Assembly: GCA_964397555.1 (NCBI GenBank) | Contig: CAYNJF010000049.1 | Coordinates: forward strand, 1 to 14,731 | Origin: CAYNJF01 sp964397555 | GTDB lineage: Bacteria > Pseudomonadota > Gammaproteobacteria > Berkiellales > Berkiellaceae | DNA: 14,731 bases | Direction: 5' to 3' | Notes under the pieces: model-generated | Told to the model about the DNA's origin: nothing | What the model saw: the letters and a program-made list of their open reading frames with translations, nothing else | The model's database searches: none | Translations under genes and position numbers: made by a program | Shown: piece after piece, positions 6,887-14,299 of the stretch | Position numbering within the stretch: position 1 is the first letter of the stretch | Layout of the letters: every line of letters starts with the position of its first letter

Positions 6887-7393
6887 ATGATTGATGAGGA
6901 TGGTTTTCGTCTCAATGTGGGTATTATTCTCGTAAACCAAGAGAATCAATTATTTTGGGGGCGAAGAGTCGGTCAAGACGCATGGCAATTCCCTCAAGGT
7001 GGAGTCAACGAAGATGAGTCGGCTGAGAAGGCGATGTTTCGTGAGCTTTACGAGGAAGTCGGTCTTGATCCTGAGCATGTTCAAGTGCTCGCACAAACCG
7101 ATGATTGGCTTAAATACCTTCTTCCCCAGCGGTTAATTCGTCACGATAGGCCTTATTGCATCGGTCAAAAACAAAAATGGTTTTTAGTACGTCTACTTGG
7201 CCAAGATGCCGACATTCAGCTTGATCGTACCGACAAACCTGAGTTTGATGATTGGCTTTGGGTCAGCTATTGGTATCCCCTTCAGCAGGTTGTTTCATTC
7301 AAGCGTGAAGTCTATCGAAAAGCATTGCATGAGTTATCCGATAGTTTGGTTGGTTTTAAAAGGAGTGATCGTTTAGATCCTTTGGGTGAGTAA
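6887..7393 (+). CDS. rppH: RNA pyrophosphohydrolase (Nudix)
   Basis: RppH removes pyrophosphate from 5'-triphosphate mRNA ends, the step that opens transcripts to 5'-end-dependent decay by RNase E. The 168-residue product aligns by eye with E. coli RppH along most of its length: MIDEDGFR-NVGI, WQFPQGG, a complete Nudix box at residues 38-60 (G38, E44, R52-E53, E56-E57, G59), IGQKQKWFL, PEFD-W-WVSYWYP and QVVSFKREVYRKAL. It is a few residues shorter at the C-terminus than the E. coli protein, where the tail is variable. The Shine-Dalgarno is weak (AGG about eight bases before the ATG). It sits directly before ptsP, an order kept across many Gammaproteobacteria. Confidence 0.96.
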   Translation: MIDEDGFRLNVGIILVNQENQLFWGRRVGQDAWQFPQGGVNEDESAEKAMFRELYEEVGLDPEHVQVLAQTDDWLKYLLPQRLIRHDRPYCIGQKQKWFLVRLLGQDADIQLDRTDKPEFDDWLWVSYWYPLQQVVSFKREVYRKALHELSDSLVGFKRSDRLDPLGE

Positions 7394-7447
7394 GCACCTT
7401 TGGGTTGTTCTATGTGAAGATTGTCCACTTAACATGGTAATAGATTC

Positions 7448-7463
7448 GGATTAAGGAGAATCC
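7448..7463 (+). promoter_or_regulatory. Ribosome binding site of ptsP within a small inverted repeat
   Basis: AAGGAG (7453-7458) lies eight bases before the TTG at 7467 and is what supports that start. It is flanked by GGATT (7448-7452) and AATCC (7459-7463), which are exact reverse complements, so the Shine-Dalgarno would sit in a six-base loop. A competing pairing, GATTC (7443-7447) with GAATC (7458-7462), would use the last base of the Shine-Dalgarno. Each stem has only five pairs, so any regulatory effect is speculative. Confidence 0.45.
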
Positions 7464-7466
7464 CCC

Positions 7467-9734
7467 TTGTTAAATGTTTTGCGTCAAATTGTTCAAGAAG
7501 TCAATGAAGCGAACGATCTTCAGGATGTGCTGCAAATTATGGTTCGGCGCGTCAGTGAAACCATCCAAATCGAAGCATGCTCAGTCTACTTGGCCGATCC
7601 CAAAGATCGTCTTTTTCGGTTAGCCTCCTCCATCGGTTTCAAACAAGGAGTCGATGGCCAAATCACCATAGGCTTTGATGAAGGGCTCATTGGTCTTGTA
7701 CGTGAGCGCGAAGAACCTCTCAACATCAGCGACGCTCATAATCATCCTCGCTTTAAATATTACCCTGAAACCGGAGAAGAAATTTACCGAGCCTTTTTAG
7801 GGGTGCCCATCATTCATCAAAAACAACTGGTGGGTGTTCTCGTGGTCCAACAAAGAGAAACCCGAAAATTTGATGAAGGCGAAGAGGCCTTTTTGGTGAC
7901 CATCTCCGCCCAGTTGTCTGGGATCATCGCCCATGCCAACATGCTAGGCATGGCCAAAGAATTATGGCAAGCCTCTCCCTCGGCAGAAAGTGATGTCTAT
8001 CAGGGGCAAGGCTCATCATCGGGTGTGGCCATCGGCCATGCTCATGTTTGTTATATCCCTGCTGATCTGGATGCGGTGCCATGCCGGCAAAGCGATGATC
8101 TAAAAGGGGAAAAGCAAAAGCTCAACCATGCGATCCACTTGACCTTGAATGACATCGAGCAGATGCGAGCTCGTTTATGTCAACGACTGCCAGAAGAAGA
8201 GCAATCGCTGTTCGATGCTTACCTTGGCATTTTAAAAAGCAAATCCTTGCTTCAAGAAATGGAAGCTCTTATTGATGAGGGGCACTGGGCTCAATGGGCT
8301 CTCAAAAAAGCGATCAAGGGACATGTCCGTCATTTTGAGGCACTTGAAGATCCTTACATTCGCGAACGAGCCAGTGATATTTTAGATTTGGGGCGTCGGA
8401 TCCTTGCACACCTTCAAAGCTCGACGCCCAAAAATACGACTTATCCCAAAGATACGATTTTAGTGTCTGAAGAACTTACGGCCGCCAATCTTGCTGAAGT
8501 GCCACCAGGCTATTTAAAGGGCATTGTCTCGGTTAAGGGATCGGTCAACGCGCATGTGGCAATCCTAGCCAGGGCGATGGGGATCCCAGCGGTGATGGGC
8601 GCCCAAGGCCTTCCTGTAAGGCGCATTGAAGGGGCTTCTTTGATCGTGGATGGTTACGACGGTCAAGTCTACATGAACCCCAACCCATCGATGTACAAAG
8701 AGTTCTCCCGACTCGCCGAAGAGGAAAAAGAACTCTACGATGGACTCAATGAACTAAAAGAGCTTCAAGCCGTAACCCCTGATGGTCACTTAATTCAAAT
8801 GTGCGTCAATACCGGGCTTGTGGCCGACATTCGTCCATCTTTGCAAGTGGGAGCCGAGGGCGTTGGGCTTTATCGCACCGAAGTCCCCTTTATGATCCGA
8901 GATCGATTCCCGGGGGAGCAAGAGCAGTATCTCATTTACCGACAGCTGCTTGAAACGTTCCATCCTCGTCCAGTTACCATACGAACGCTTGATGTGGGTG
9001 GCGATAAAATGCTGCCGTATTTTCCGGTAGAAGAAGAAAACCCATTTCTTGGATGGCGGGGAATAAGAGTCACCCTTGATCACCCTGAAATTTTTATCTT
9101 ACAGCTGCGAGCCATGCTCAGAGCAAACGCAGGACTCAATAACCTTAGGATCCTCTTACCCATGATTTCAGGGGTGAGTGAAGTGGATGATTCCCTGAGG
9201 CTTATCCATCAAGCTTTTGAAGAGGTTCGTGAAGAGGGGCACACGTGCGAACACCCTAAAGTCGGAGTGATGATCGAAGTGCCATCGAGCATCTATCAGG
9301 CCGATCAGATCGCTCAGCGTGTTGACTTTTTGTCGGTGGGGAGCAATGACTTAACCCAATACTTATTGGCCGTTGACAGAAACAACCCTCATATTGCAAC
9401 CATGTACGACAGCTTGCACCCAGCCGTACTCAAAGCCTTACAAATGGTGGTTGATGCGGCAAGGCAACACAATAAGCAAGTCAGTGTGTGTGGAGAGATG
9501 GCCGGAGATCCAGCGGCCGTTCTTGCTCTCATCGGCTTGGGCTTTGACATGCTCAGCATGAATGCAATGAACTTGCCTAAGATCAAATGGGTGATTCGAA
9601 ACTTTGCCATCTCAAAGGCTAAAAATATCCTAAACGCTTGCTATCAGATGGAAAACGCAAGCCAAGTGCGCATATATTTACAGCAAGCCCTTGAAGAAGC
9701 CGGCCTTGGTGGTCTGGTCCGCGCCGGTAAGTAA
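7467..9734 (+). CDS. ptsP: Phosphoenolpyruvate-protein phosphotransferase, enzyme I of the nitrogen PTS
   Basis: Enzyme I-Ntr takes phosphate from PEP and starts the NPr/EIIA-Ntr relay that links nitrogen and carbon state to potassium transport and stress responses. The 755 residues (E. coli 748) show an N-terminal GAF domain (about 1-155, including EACSVYLAD and FDEGLIGLVRE), the phosphohistidine domain with GSVNAHVAILARAMGIPAVMG where H363 is the phosphorylated residue, and a PEP-binding barrel with RTLDVGGDKMLP, GVMIEVPS, LSVGSNDLTQYLLAVDRN and VCGEMAGDP (catalytic C675). The start is TTG, supported by a strong AAGGAG and by alignment of MLNVLRQIVQEV with the E. coli N-terminus. It follows rppH by 73 bases. 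The partners NPr (ptsO) and EIIA-Ntr (ptsN) are not in the window. All key residues are intact. Confidence 0.96.
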   Translation: MLNVLRQIVQEVNEANDLQDVLQIMVRRVSETIQIEACSVYLADPKDRLFRLASSIGFKQGVDGQITIGFDEGLIGLVREREEPLNISDAHNHPRFKYYPETGEEIYRAFLGVPIIHQKQLVGVLVVQQRETRKFDEGEEAFLVTISAQLSGIIAHANMLGMAKELWQASPSAESDVYQGQGSSSGVAIGHAHVCYIPADLDAVPCRQSDDLKGEKQKLNHAIHLTLNDIEQMRARLCQRLPEEEQSLFDAYLGILKSKSLLQEMEALIDEGHWAQWALKKAIKGHVRHFEALEDPYIRERASDILDLGRRILAHLQSSTPKNTTYPKDTILVSEELTAANLAEVPPGYLKGIVSVKGSVNAHVAILARAMGIPAVMGAQGLPVRRIEGASLIVDGYDGQVYMNPNPSMYKEFSRLAEEEKELYDGLNELKELQAVTPDGHLIQMCVNTGLVADIRPSLQVGAEGVGLYRTEVPFMIRDRFPGEQEQYLIYRQLLETFHPRPVTIRTLDVGGDKMLPYFPVEEENPFLGWRGIRVTLDHPEIFILQLRAMLRANAGLNNLRILLPMISGVSEVDDSLRLIHQAFEEVREEGHTCEHPKVGVMIEVPSSIYQADQIAQRVDFLSVGSNDLTQYLLAVDRNNPHIATMYDSLHPAVLKALQMVVDAARQHNKQVSVCGEMAGDPAAVLALIGLGFDMLSMNAMNLPKIKWVIRNFAISKAKNILNACYQMENASQVRIYLQQALEEAGLGGLVRAGK

Positions 9735-9803
9735 CTAAAGTTTGAAAGTTATTTAGTATACTGCCATCTTTATAAGAGCCTATAACCTATCAGTGATATT
9801 GCA

Positions 9804-12590
9804 GTGCCTCAAAAGACGTTTGATGTTCAGCTTCGGTTTTCCCATAAGGTCCTTTTGTACGCCACTTGTGTGTGCATGATTTCGCTCGCACTCGCTGGGC
9901 TTAGTTTTATCAGCTATGACGTCAAAGAGACTAAAAAAGGATTGGTTTCTACGCTAGAGCTTCAAGCCGACATGGTGGCCACAAACGCCATTGAAGCCTT
10001 AACTCGTGGAGTTGAAGAGCAAGCTTATGAAATCATCAACGCGGTTGGAACTGACAAATACCTGCAAGGAGCTTGGATCTACGATCAAGAGGGTCGTCTA
10101 TTTACCCAGTATGATCCCAACCAACTAGGGGCCTCGGTCCTACCTCAAAAGTATGCAACCCCGGGGGCTTATTTTGATGAGAGTACCTTGAAAGTGGTTC
10201 GATCCATCCAATTAGGATCACGCAAATTAGGCAGCATCCTACTGTCGGCTCGATTGGATGGGATCCACAATCGGATGTTGTTTCAAATCACCACGGTGAT
10301 TGTCGTTTCATTTCTTTCAGTGCTGGGTGCACTTTTATTATCATTAAAGTTTCAACGATCATTAACCCGACCGTTAAACCGACTGATTGAATCCACACAA
10401 CAAGTGACGCAAACTAACGACTACTCGATTCGCATCACTCGTGAGACCAATGACGACTTGGGGCTTTTGACTGATTCGGTGAACGGCATGCTCTCCCAAG
10501 TTGAGGCACAAAACAAAGCCATCAAAGAATCCGAAGAGCGTTTAAATCTTGCGCTTTGGGGCTCATCGGAGGTCTTGTTCGACTGGGACTTTCAAACCGG
10601 TAAGCTTTTCTTTGATGAAACCATCGCTCAAGTGTTGGACATGCAGCAAGCACAGATCCCTCAGTCGCTTGATGAGTTTATACTACTTCTTCACCCAAAC
10701 GACTTAGACGCGTTTCAAGCACTGTTAAGCTCGCACTTGCAAGGTCATAACCCCCACTTTGTTATTGAACATCGCATTCTTAATGGCCATAAAGAGTACG
10801 CATGGATATTTACGCGAGGCAAAGTAGTCGAAAGGGATAGTAAAGGCCAAGCCGTTCGTATGACCGGGACTTTTTCCGACATCACCGAGCGTAAACAAGC
10901 TGAGCGAGAGCTTGGGCTTTATTTGAATGTGTTCGAGTCAACCACCGAAGGCATTGTGATCACGGATAAAAACTTAAGCATTATCCAGTTTAACTTGGCC
11001 TTTGAAAAGATGACGGGCCACTCGTACGACTCACTAAAGCATCGTTCATTTGAGTTGCTTCACTCGGAAACTCAAGACGCGCAATTTTACAACCAAATTC
11101 GATTTTCTTTAGACAGCGAAGGTTCTTGGAAAGGTGAAATTACGCTAAAACGCAAAGACGGTCATGATTTTCCAGCGCACCTCTCCATTAACTCGATGTA
11201 CGATAAAAGTGAACAGAGCATGCATTTTGTGGGGATCATTGCTGATTTAACCCAGACCAAAGAAAATGAAGATAAACTCGAGTTTTTAACGCACTATGAT
11301 CCACTGACCAACGTTGCCAATCGCGACTCATTGAAAACCACCTTGGAAAAAAGTGTGTATTTTGCTTCCCAAGCCAGTGTACGCGTCGGCTTAATGGTCA
11401 TTGGCCTTGATAACTTTAAAATGGTGAACGATACGTTCGGACACGGTGTCGGTGATGAACTATTAAAACAAGTGGCCCAGCGTTTATCCAGCTGGGTCAA
11501 TCAATCCAACCATCTAGCCCGCCTTGGTGGCGATGAATTTGCCATCATCGTAGAGAGTCCTGATGGCATACGTGCGCTCAAACAAAGCGCTCATGATATT
11601 TTGCAGCTGCTCTCAAGGCCTTTTAAGGTCTACACGCATGAAATCATTACCGGGGCATGCATTGGGATCTCAGTGTATCCAGACGATGCTCATAACATGA
11701 CCACATTGATGATGAATGCCGATACCGCCATGCTTCATGCCAAAAGGGATGAGCGTAATACCTTTAAATTCTTTGAATCTCAAATGAATGAGCAAGTAAC
11801 TCAGCGCATGCAAATTGAGCACATGTTGCGCCATGCTTTAGACTCAGGTCAGCTCAGCTTGGCCTACCAGCCTAAGGTATGCCCTGTGACCAATAAAGTC
11901 ACCAGCGCGGAGGCATTAGTGCGCTGGCATCATCCAGAGCATGGTTCAATAAGTCCTGCTGAGTTTATTCCCGTGGCTGAAGAGACCAACTTGATTGTCC
12001 CGTTAGGCGATTTTGTTTTAAGAGAAGCCTGTTCGCAGGCCAAACGTTGGCAAGACATGGGTTGGAGTGACTTTGAGATAGCCGTGAACGTCGCCTGGGG
12101 TCAGTTTAAAAAAGAAGATTTTGTCCAGAAAGTAGACGCCATTTTAGAGACGACTCAATTTCCCGCTCACTGCTTAAATCTTGAAATCACGGAAGGCTCT
12201 TTCATGATTGATACGCAATACTGCATTGAGACCTTGCATATCCTAAGAGCGAAGGGCATTACCATCTCAGTGGATGACTTTGGCACCGGATACTCGTCGC
12301 TAAGCTACCTACGCAAATTCCCCATCGACATTCTTAAGGTGGACCAATCGTTTGTCAAAAACATGATGGTCAACCCTGAAGATGCCAACATCATTCATGC
12401 CGTCATCGCCATGGCCAAAGGGCTTAAACTCAAAACGGTGGCCGAGGGCGTGGAAACCGCTGAACAGCTTGCTGAGCTCAAAGCCTTAGGGTGCGATCAA
12501 ATCCAAGGGTATTACTATTCCAAGCCGGTCCCTCCTAAAGAGTTTGAAGCATTCTATCTCGAGCAAAACCAAAAGAACCAAGCCTCCTAA
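9804..12590 (+). CDS. Membrane c-di-GMP protein, CHASE8-like/HAMP/PAS/PAS/GGDEF/EAL, predicted phosphodiesterase
   Basis: A 928-residue inner-membrane sensor of c-di-GMP turnover. Order: TM1 (about 15-37), a periplasmic CHASE8-like region (38-155), TM2 (160-183), HAMP (184-236), two PAS/PAC units (about 241-365 and 370-488), GGDEF (about 495-655) and EAL (about 675-920). The EAL site looks complete: E703 of EAL, N762, E794/E797, D824-D825 in DDFGTGYSS, K845, E881 and Q901. The GGDEF motif itself (575-579) is intact, but the upstream metal aspartate of the usual LD-D-FK motif is glycine (G534, in VIGLDNFK), and no RxxD inhibitory site precedes GGDEF. I therefore infer c-di-GMP hydrolysis, with GGDEF as a possible GTP-sensing domain. 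The GTG start has no clear Shine-Dalgarno, so the exact N-terminus and expression level are uncertain. The periplasmic ligand is unknown. Confidence 0.93.
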   Translation: MPQKTFDVQLRFSHKVLLYATCVCMISLALAGLSFISYDVKETKKGLVSTLELQADMVATNAIEALTRGVEEQAYEIINAVGTDKYLQGAWIYDQEGRLFTQYDPNQLGASVLPQKYATPGAYFDESTLKVVRSIQLGSRKLGSILLSARLDGIHNRMLFQITTVIVVSFLSVLGALLLSLKFQRSLTRPLNRLIESTQQVTQTNDYSIRITRETNDDLGLLTDSVNGMLSQVEAQNKAIKESEERLNLALWGSSEVLFDWDFQTGKLFFDETIAQVLDMQQAQIPQSLDEFILLLHPNDLDAFQALLSSHLQGHNPHFVIEHRILNGHKEYAWIFTRGKVVERDSKGQAVRMTGTFSDITERKQAERELGLYLNVFESTTEGIVITDKNLSIIQFNLAFEKMTGHSYDSLKHRSFELLHSETQDAQFYNQIRFSLDSEGSWKGEITLKRKDGHDFPAHLSINSMYDKSEQSMHFVGIIADLTQTKENEDKLEFLTHYDPLTNVANRDSLKTTLEKSVYFASQASVRVGLMVIGLDNFKMVNDTFGHGVGDELLKQVAQRLSSWVNQSNHLARLGGDEFAIIVESPDGIRALKQSAHDILQLLSRPFKVYTHEIITGACIGISVYPDDAHNMTTLMMNADTAMLHAKRDERNTFKFFESQMNEQVTQRMQIEHMLRHALDSGQLSLAYQPKVCPVTNKVTSAEALVRWHHPEHGSISPAEFIPVAEETNLIVPLGDFVLREACSQAKRWQDMGWSDFEIAVNVAWGQFKKEDFVQKVDAILETTQFPAHCLNLEITEGSFMIDTQYCIETLHILRAKGITISVDDFGTGYSSLSYLRKFPIDILKVDQSFVKNMMVNPEDANIIHAVIAMAKGLKLKTVAEGVETAEQLAELKALGCDQIQGYYYSKPVPPKEFEAFYLEQNQKNQAS

Positions 12591-12619
12591 TTCAAACGCA
12601 TCTGTGTTAGCCTTCGCCT

Positions 12620-13411
12620 ATGATGATTGATTGGCTTTTATTTTTAGTCGCAGGGTTGCTTGCAGGTGTGTTGTCAGGACTGATTGGAGTCGGTGGCGGG
12701 CTTGTCATGGTGCCTGTGATGGTTGAATGGCTCACGGCAAGACAGCTGGCCCCCGATCACATCATGCACATCAGTGTTGGCACCTCCCTAGGTGCTATGG
12801 CCATTACCACCGCAGCCTCCGCTTACACGCACAGTAAAGTCGCTAAGATGCGATGGGACTTGGTGAAACGGCTTGCACCCACCATGATCATCGGGGTCTC
12901 GGCCGGTGTGCTGGTCGCCGATCAGATGCCCTCAGACGTCCTCAAACAAGTTTTTGCCGTGGTCGTGATGGCCGTTGCCCTTCAATTGCTTTTTTTCCAA
13001 AGACCGCAGGATAAGCCTCCTAGACCCTTACCGTTATGGTTTTTAGTGATCATGGCCTTGCTTGGCGTGCTTGCTGGCATGGTCGGGCTTGGAGGCGGTG
13101 TGTTTATCGTCCCCTTACTGCTCTTGTTCGGGGTTTCCATCCGAGAGGCCGTAGGGGTGTCCCTTTGGAGTGTGTTGCCCACCGTGACCATCGGTCTTTG
13201 CATCAGCATTTGGACCGGTATGAATGAAAGTGGTTTGCCGGACTACAGTTTTGGATACGCTTACTTGCCTGCCCTTATCGCCATCGCTCTTGCTTCGATC
13301 GTATCGGTACCCGCAGGTGTATGGCTATCCTACAAACTACCCAAGCAAGTTGTCCAACGGGTGTTTGGTGTTTTTCTGGTGCTCATCAGCATTCGTATGT
13401 TTATAAGTTAA
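12620..13411 (+). CDS. Sulfite exporter TauE/SafE (TSUP) family permease
   Basis: A 263-residue, highly hydrophobic inner-membrane protein with about eight membrane segments. The internal duplication that defines the family is clear: AGVLSGLIGVGGGLVMVPVM (about 15-34) recurs as AGMVGLGGGVFIVPLLL (152-168), each followed by a matching helix. Family members export or import small organic or sulfur anions such as sulfite, sulfoacetate or taurine products; the substrate here cannot be read from sequence. Adjacent ATGs at 12620 and 12623 lack a clear Shine-Dalgarno, so the start may shift by one codon. It follows the c-di-GMP gene by 29 bases and may be co-transcribed with it. A TSUP gene in this position, upstream of lgt, is common in related Gammaproteobacteria. 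Confidence 0.9.
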   Translation: MMIDWLLFLVAGLLAGVLSGLIGVGGGLVMVPVMVEWLTARQLAPDHIMHISVGTSLGAMAITTAASAYTHSKVAKMRWDLVKRLAPTMIIGVSAGVLVADQMPSDVLKQVFAVVVMAVALQLLFFQRPQDKPPRPLPLWFLVIMALLGVLAGMVGLGGGVFIVPLLLLFGVSIREAVGVSLWSVLPTVTIGLCISIWTGMNESGLPDYSFGYAYLPALIAIALASIVSVPAGVWLSYKLPKQVVQRVFGVFLVLISIRMFIS

Positions 13412-13422
13412 TTAACTTTTTT
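13405..13422 (+). terminator. Weak AT-rich palindrome plus T-run at the end of the permease gene
   Basis: AAGTTAATTAACTT (13405-13418) is a perfect palindrome overlapping the stop codon and runs into six consecutive Ts (13417-13422). It could act as a weak intrinsic terminator separating the permease from lgt, but the stem is short and lacks GC pairs. Confidence 0.3.
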
Positions 13423-13437
13423 AATATGCCTCCATAG

Positions 13438-13467
13438 TTGAATCCATCCCTAAGTCAAAGCTATATT
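13438..13467 (+). promoter_or_regulatory. Likely promoter for lgt-thyA
   Basis: TTGAAT (13438-13443) and TATATT (13462-13467) are separated by 18 bases, a fair sigma-70 match (4/6 and 5/6). Transcription would begin near 13474, about 22 bases before the lgt ATG. The palindrome and T-run just upstream fit a transcription-unit boundary here. Confidence 0.45.
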
Positions 13468-13495
13468 AGTCGCTTAAGTCAATTTGGAATCCTTC

Positions 13496-14299
13496 ATGCT
13501 TGAATACCCCAACATCGACCCGGTTATCTTCAGCTTTACCGATGCGATTGCCATTCGCTGGTATGGCGTCACTTATGTACTCGGGTTTATTGTCGCATGG
13601 TTTTTGCTCAGGCATCGCACCAAGCATTTGCCTGGTTGGGAGAGCACAGATACCTTAGCCGATTTTTTCTTTTATGCGGCCATGGGGGTCATTCTTGGTG
13701 GGCGCCTAGGGTATATGCTTTTTTACAACATTGGCATGTTGTTTGAAGATCCGGTCAGCTTTTTTAAAGTCTGGGAAGGCGGCATGTCCTTTCATGGCGG
13801 CCTAATCGGTGTCATGCTGGGCATATGGTATTTTGCCAGAAAACACCAGCTCTCTTTTTTACAGATAGGGGATCGCATCGCCCCAGGGGTACCTTTAGCT
13901 TTAGGCTTTGGTCGAATAGGTAACTTTATTAATGCCGAGCTATGGGGCAAGGTCACCGATGTGCCATGGGGCATGGTCTTCCCCGGGGCCGGTCCTTTGC
14001 CTAGACACCCCTCCCAATTGTACGCGGTGGCCCTAGAAGGGGTTTTGCTGTTCATCATCGTCTGGTGTTACTCGGCGAAACCAAGAGCCTTAGGCAACGT
14101 GTCTGGGGTCTTTTTAATTGGCTATGGCCTGATTCGCAGTTTTGAAGAGTTATTTCGAGTGCCCGATCCGCAGTTTGGCTACTTAGCCTTTGGATGGCTA
14201 ACCATGGGGCAGGTGTTGTGTGTGCCCATGATTTTACTCGGGGTGTATTTTATAAGAAAAGAATTTGAACCAAGAGGGACCCATGAAACAGTATCATGA
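13496..14299 (+). CDS. lgt: Prolipoprotein diacylglyceryl transferase
   Basis: Lgt transfers diacylglycerol from phosphatidylglycerol to the lipobox cysteine of prolipoproteins, the first step of lipoprotein maturation in the inner membrane. The 267-residue multi-pass protein shows IRWYGVTYVLGF (Y23), GGRLGYMLFYN, WEGGMSFHGGLIG (H100), GFGRIGNFINAELWG (R140, N143), LPRHPSQLYA and ELFRVPD (R221), matching residues needed in E. coli Lgt. It is about 24 residues shorter than the E. coli enzyme because the variable segment between the LFPG-like motif and LPRHPSQ is nearly absent. I chose the ATG at 13496; a TTG at 13484 is in frame but has no Shine-Dalgarno. The 3' end overlaps thyA by 17 bases. 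Confidence 0.96.
   Translation: MLEYPNIDPVIFSFTDAIAIRWYGVTYVLGFIVAWFLLRHRTKHLPGWESTDTLADFFFYAAMGVILGGRLGYMLFYNIGMLFEDPVSFFKVWEGGMSFHGGLIGVMLGIWYFARKHQLSFLQIGDRIAPGVPLALGFGRIGNFINAELWGKVTDVPWGMVFPGAGPLPRHPSQLYAVALEGVLLFIIVWCYSAKPRALGNVSGVFLIGYGLIRSFEELFRVPDPQFGYLAFGWLTMGQVLCVPMILLGVYFIRKEFEPRGTHETVS

Noticed and set aside
7379..7406. Direct repeat CCTTTGGGT at 7379 and 7397
   Set aside because: Only nine to ten bases, two copies, one within the end of rppH; no sign of an attachment site or mobile element.
9732..9757. Inverted repeats after ptsP (ACTAAA/TTTAGT and TAACT/AGTTA)
   Set aside because: The two AT-only short stems exclude each other and no T-run follows, so a terminator is not supported.
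13484..13486. TTG as the start of lgt, giving 271 residues
   Set aside because: No Shine-Dalgarno precedes it, and the ATG at 13496 begins at the position typical for the family.
13792..14058. Antisense open frame of 88 codons inside lgt
   Set aside because: The + strand carries highly conserved Lgt motifs here; the antisense product is Pro/Lys-rich with no family resemblance.
23..14299. Link between gcv and thyA as a designed one-carbon module
   Set aside because: The two share 5,10-methylene-THF, but they are 10 kb apart, each sits in a separately conserved cluster, and there is no sign of shared regulation.
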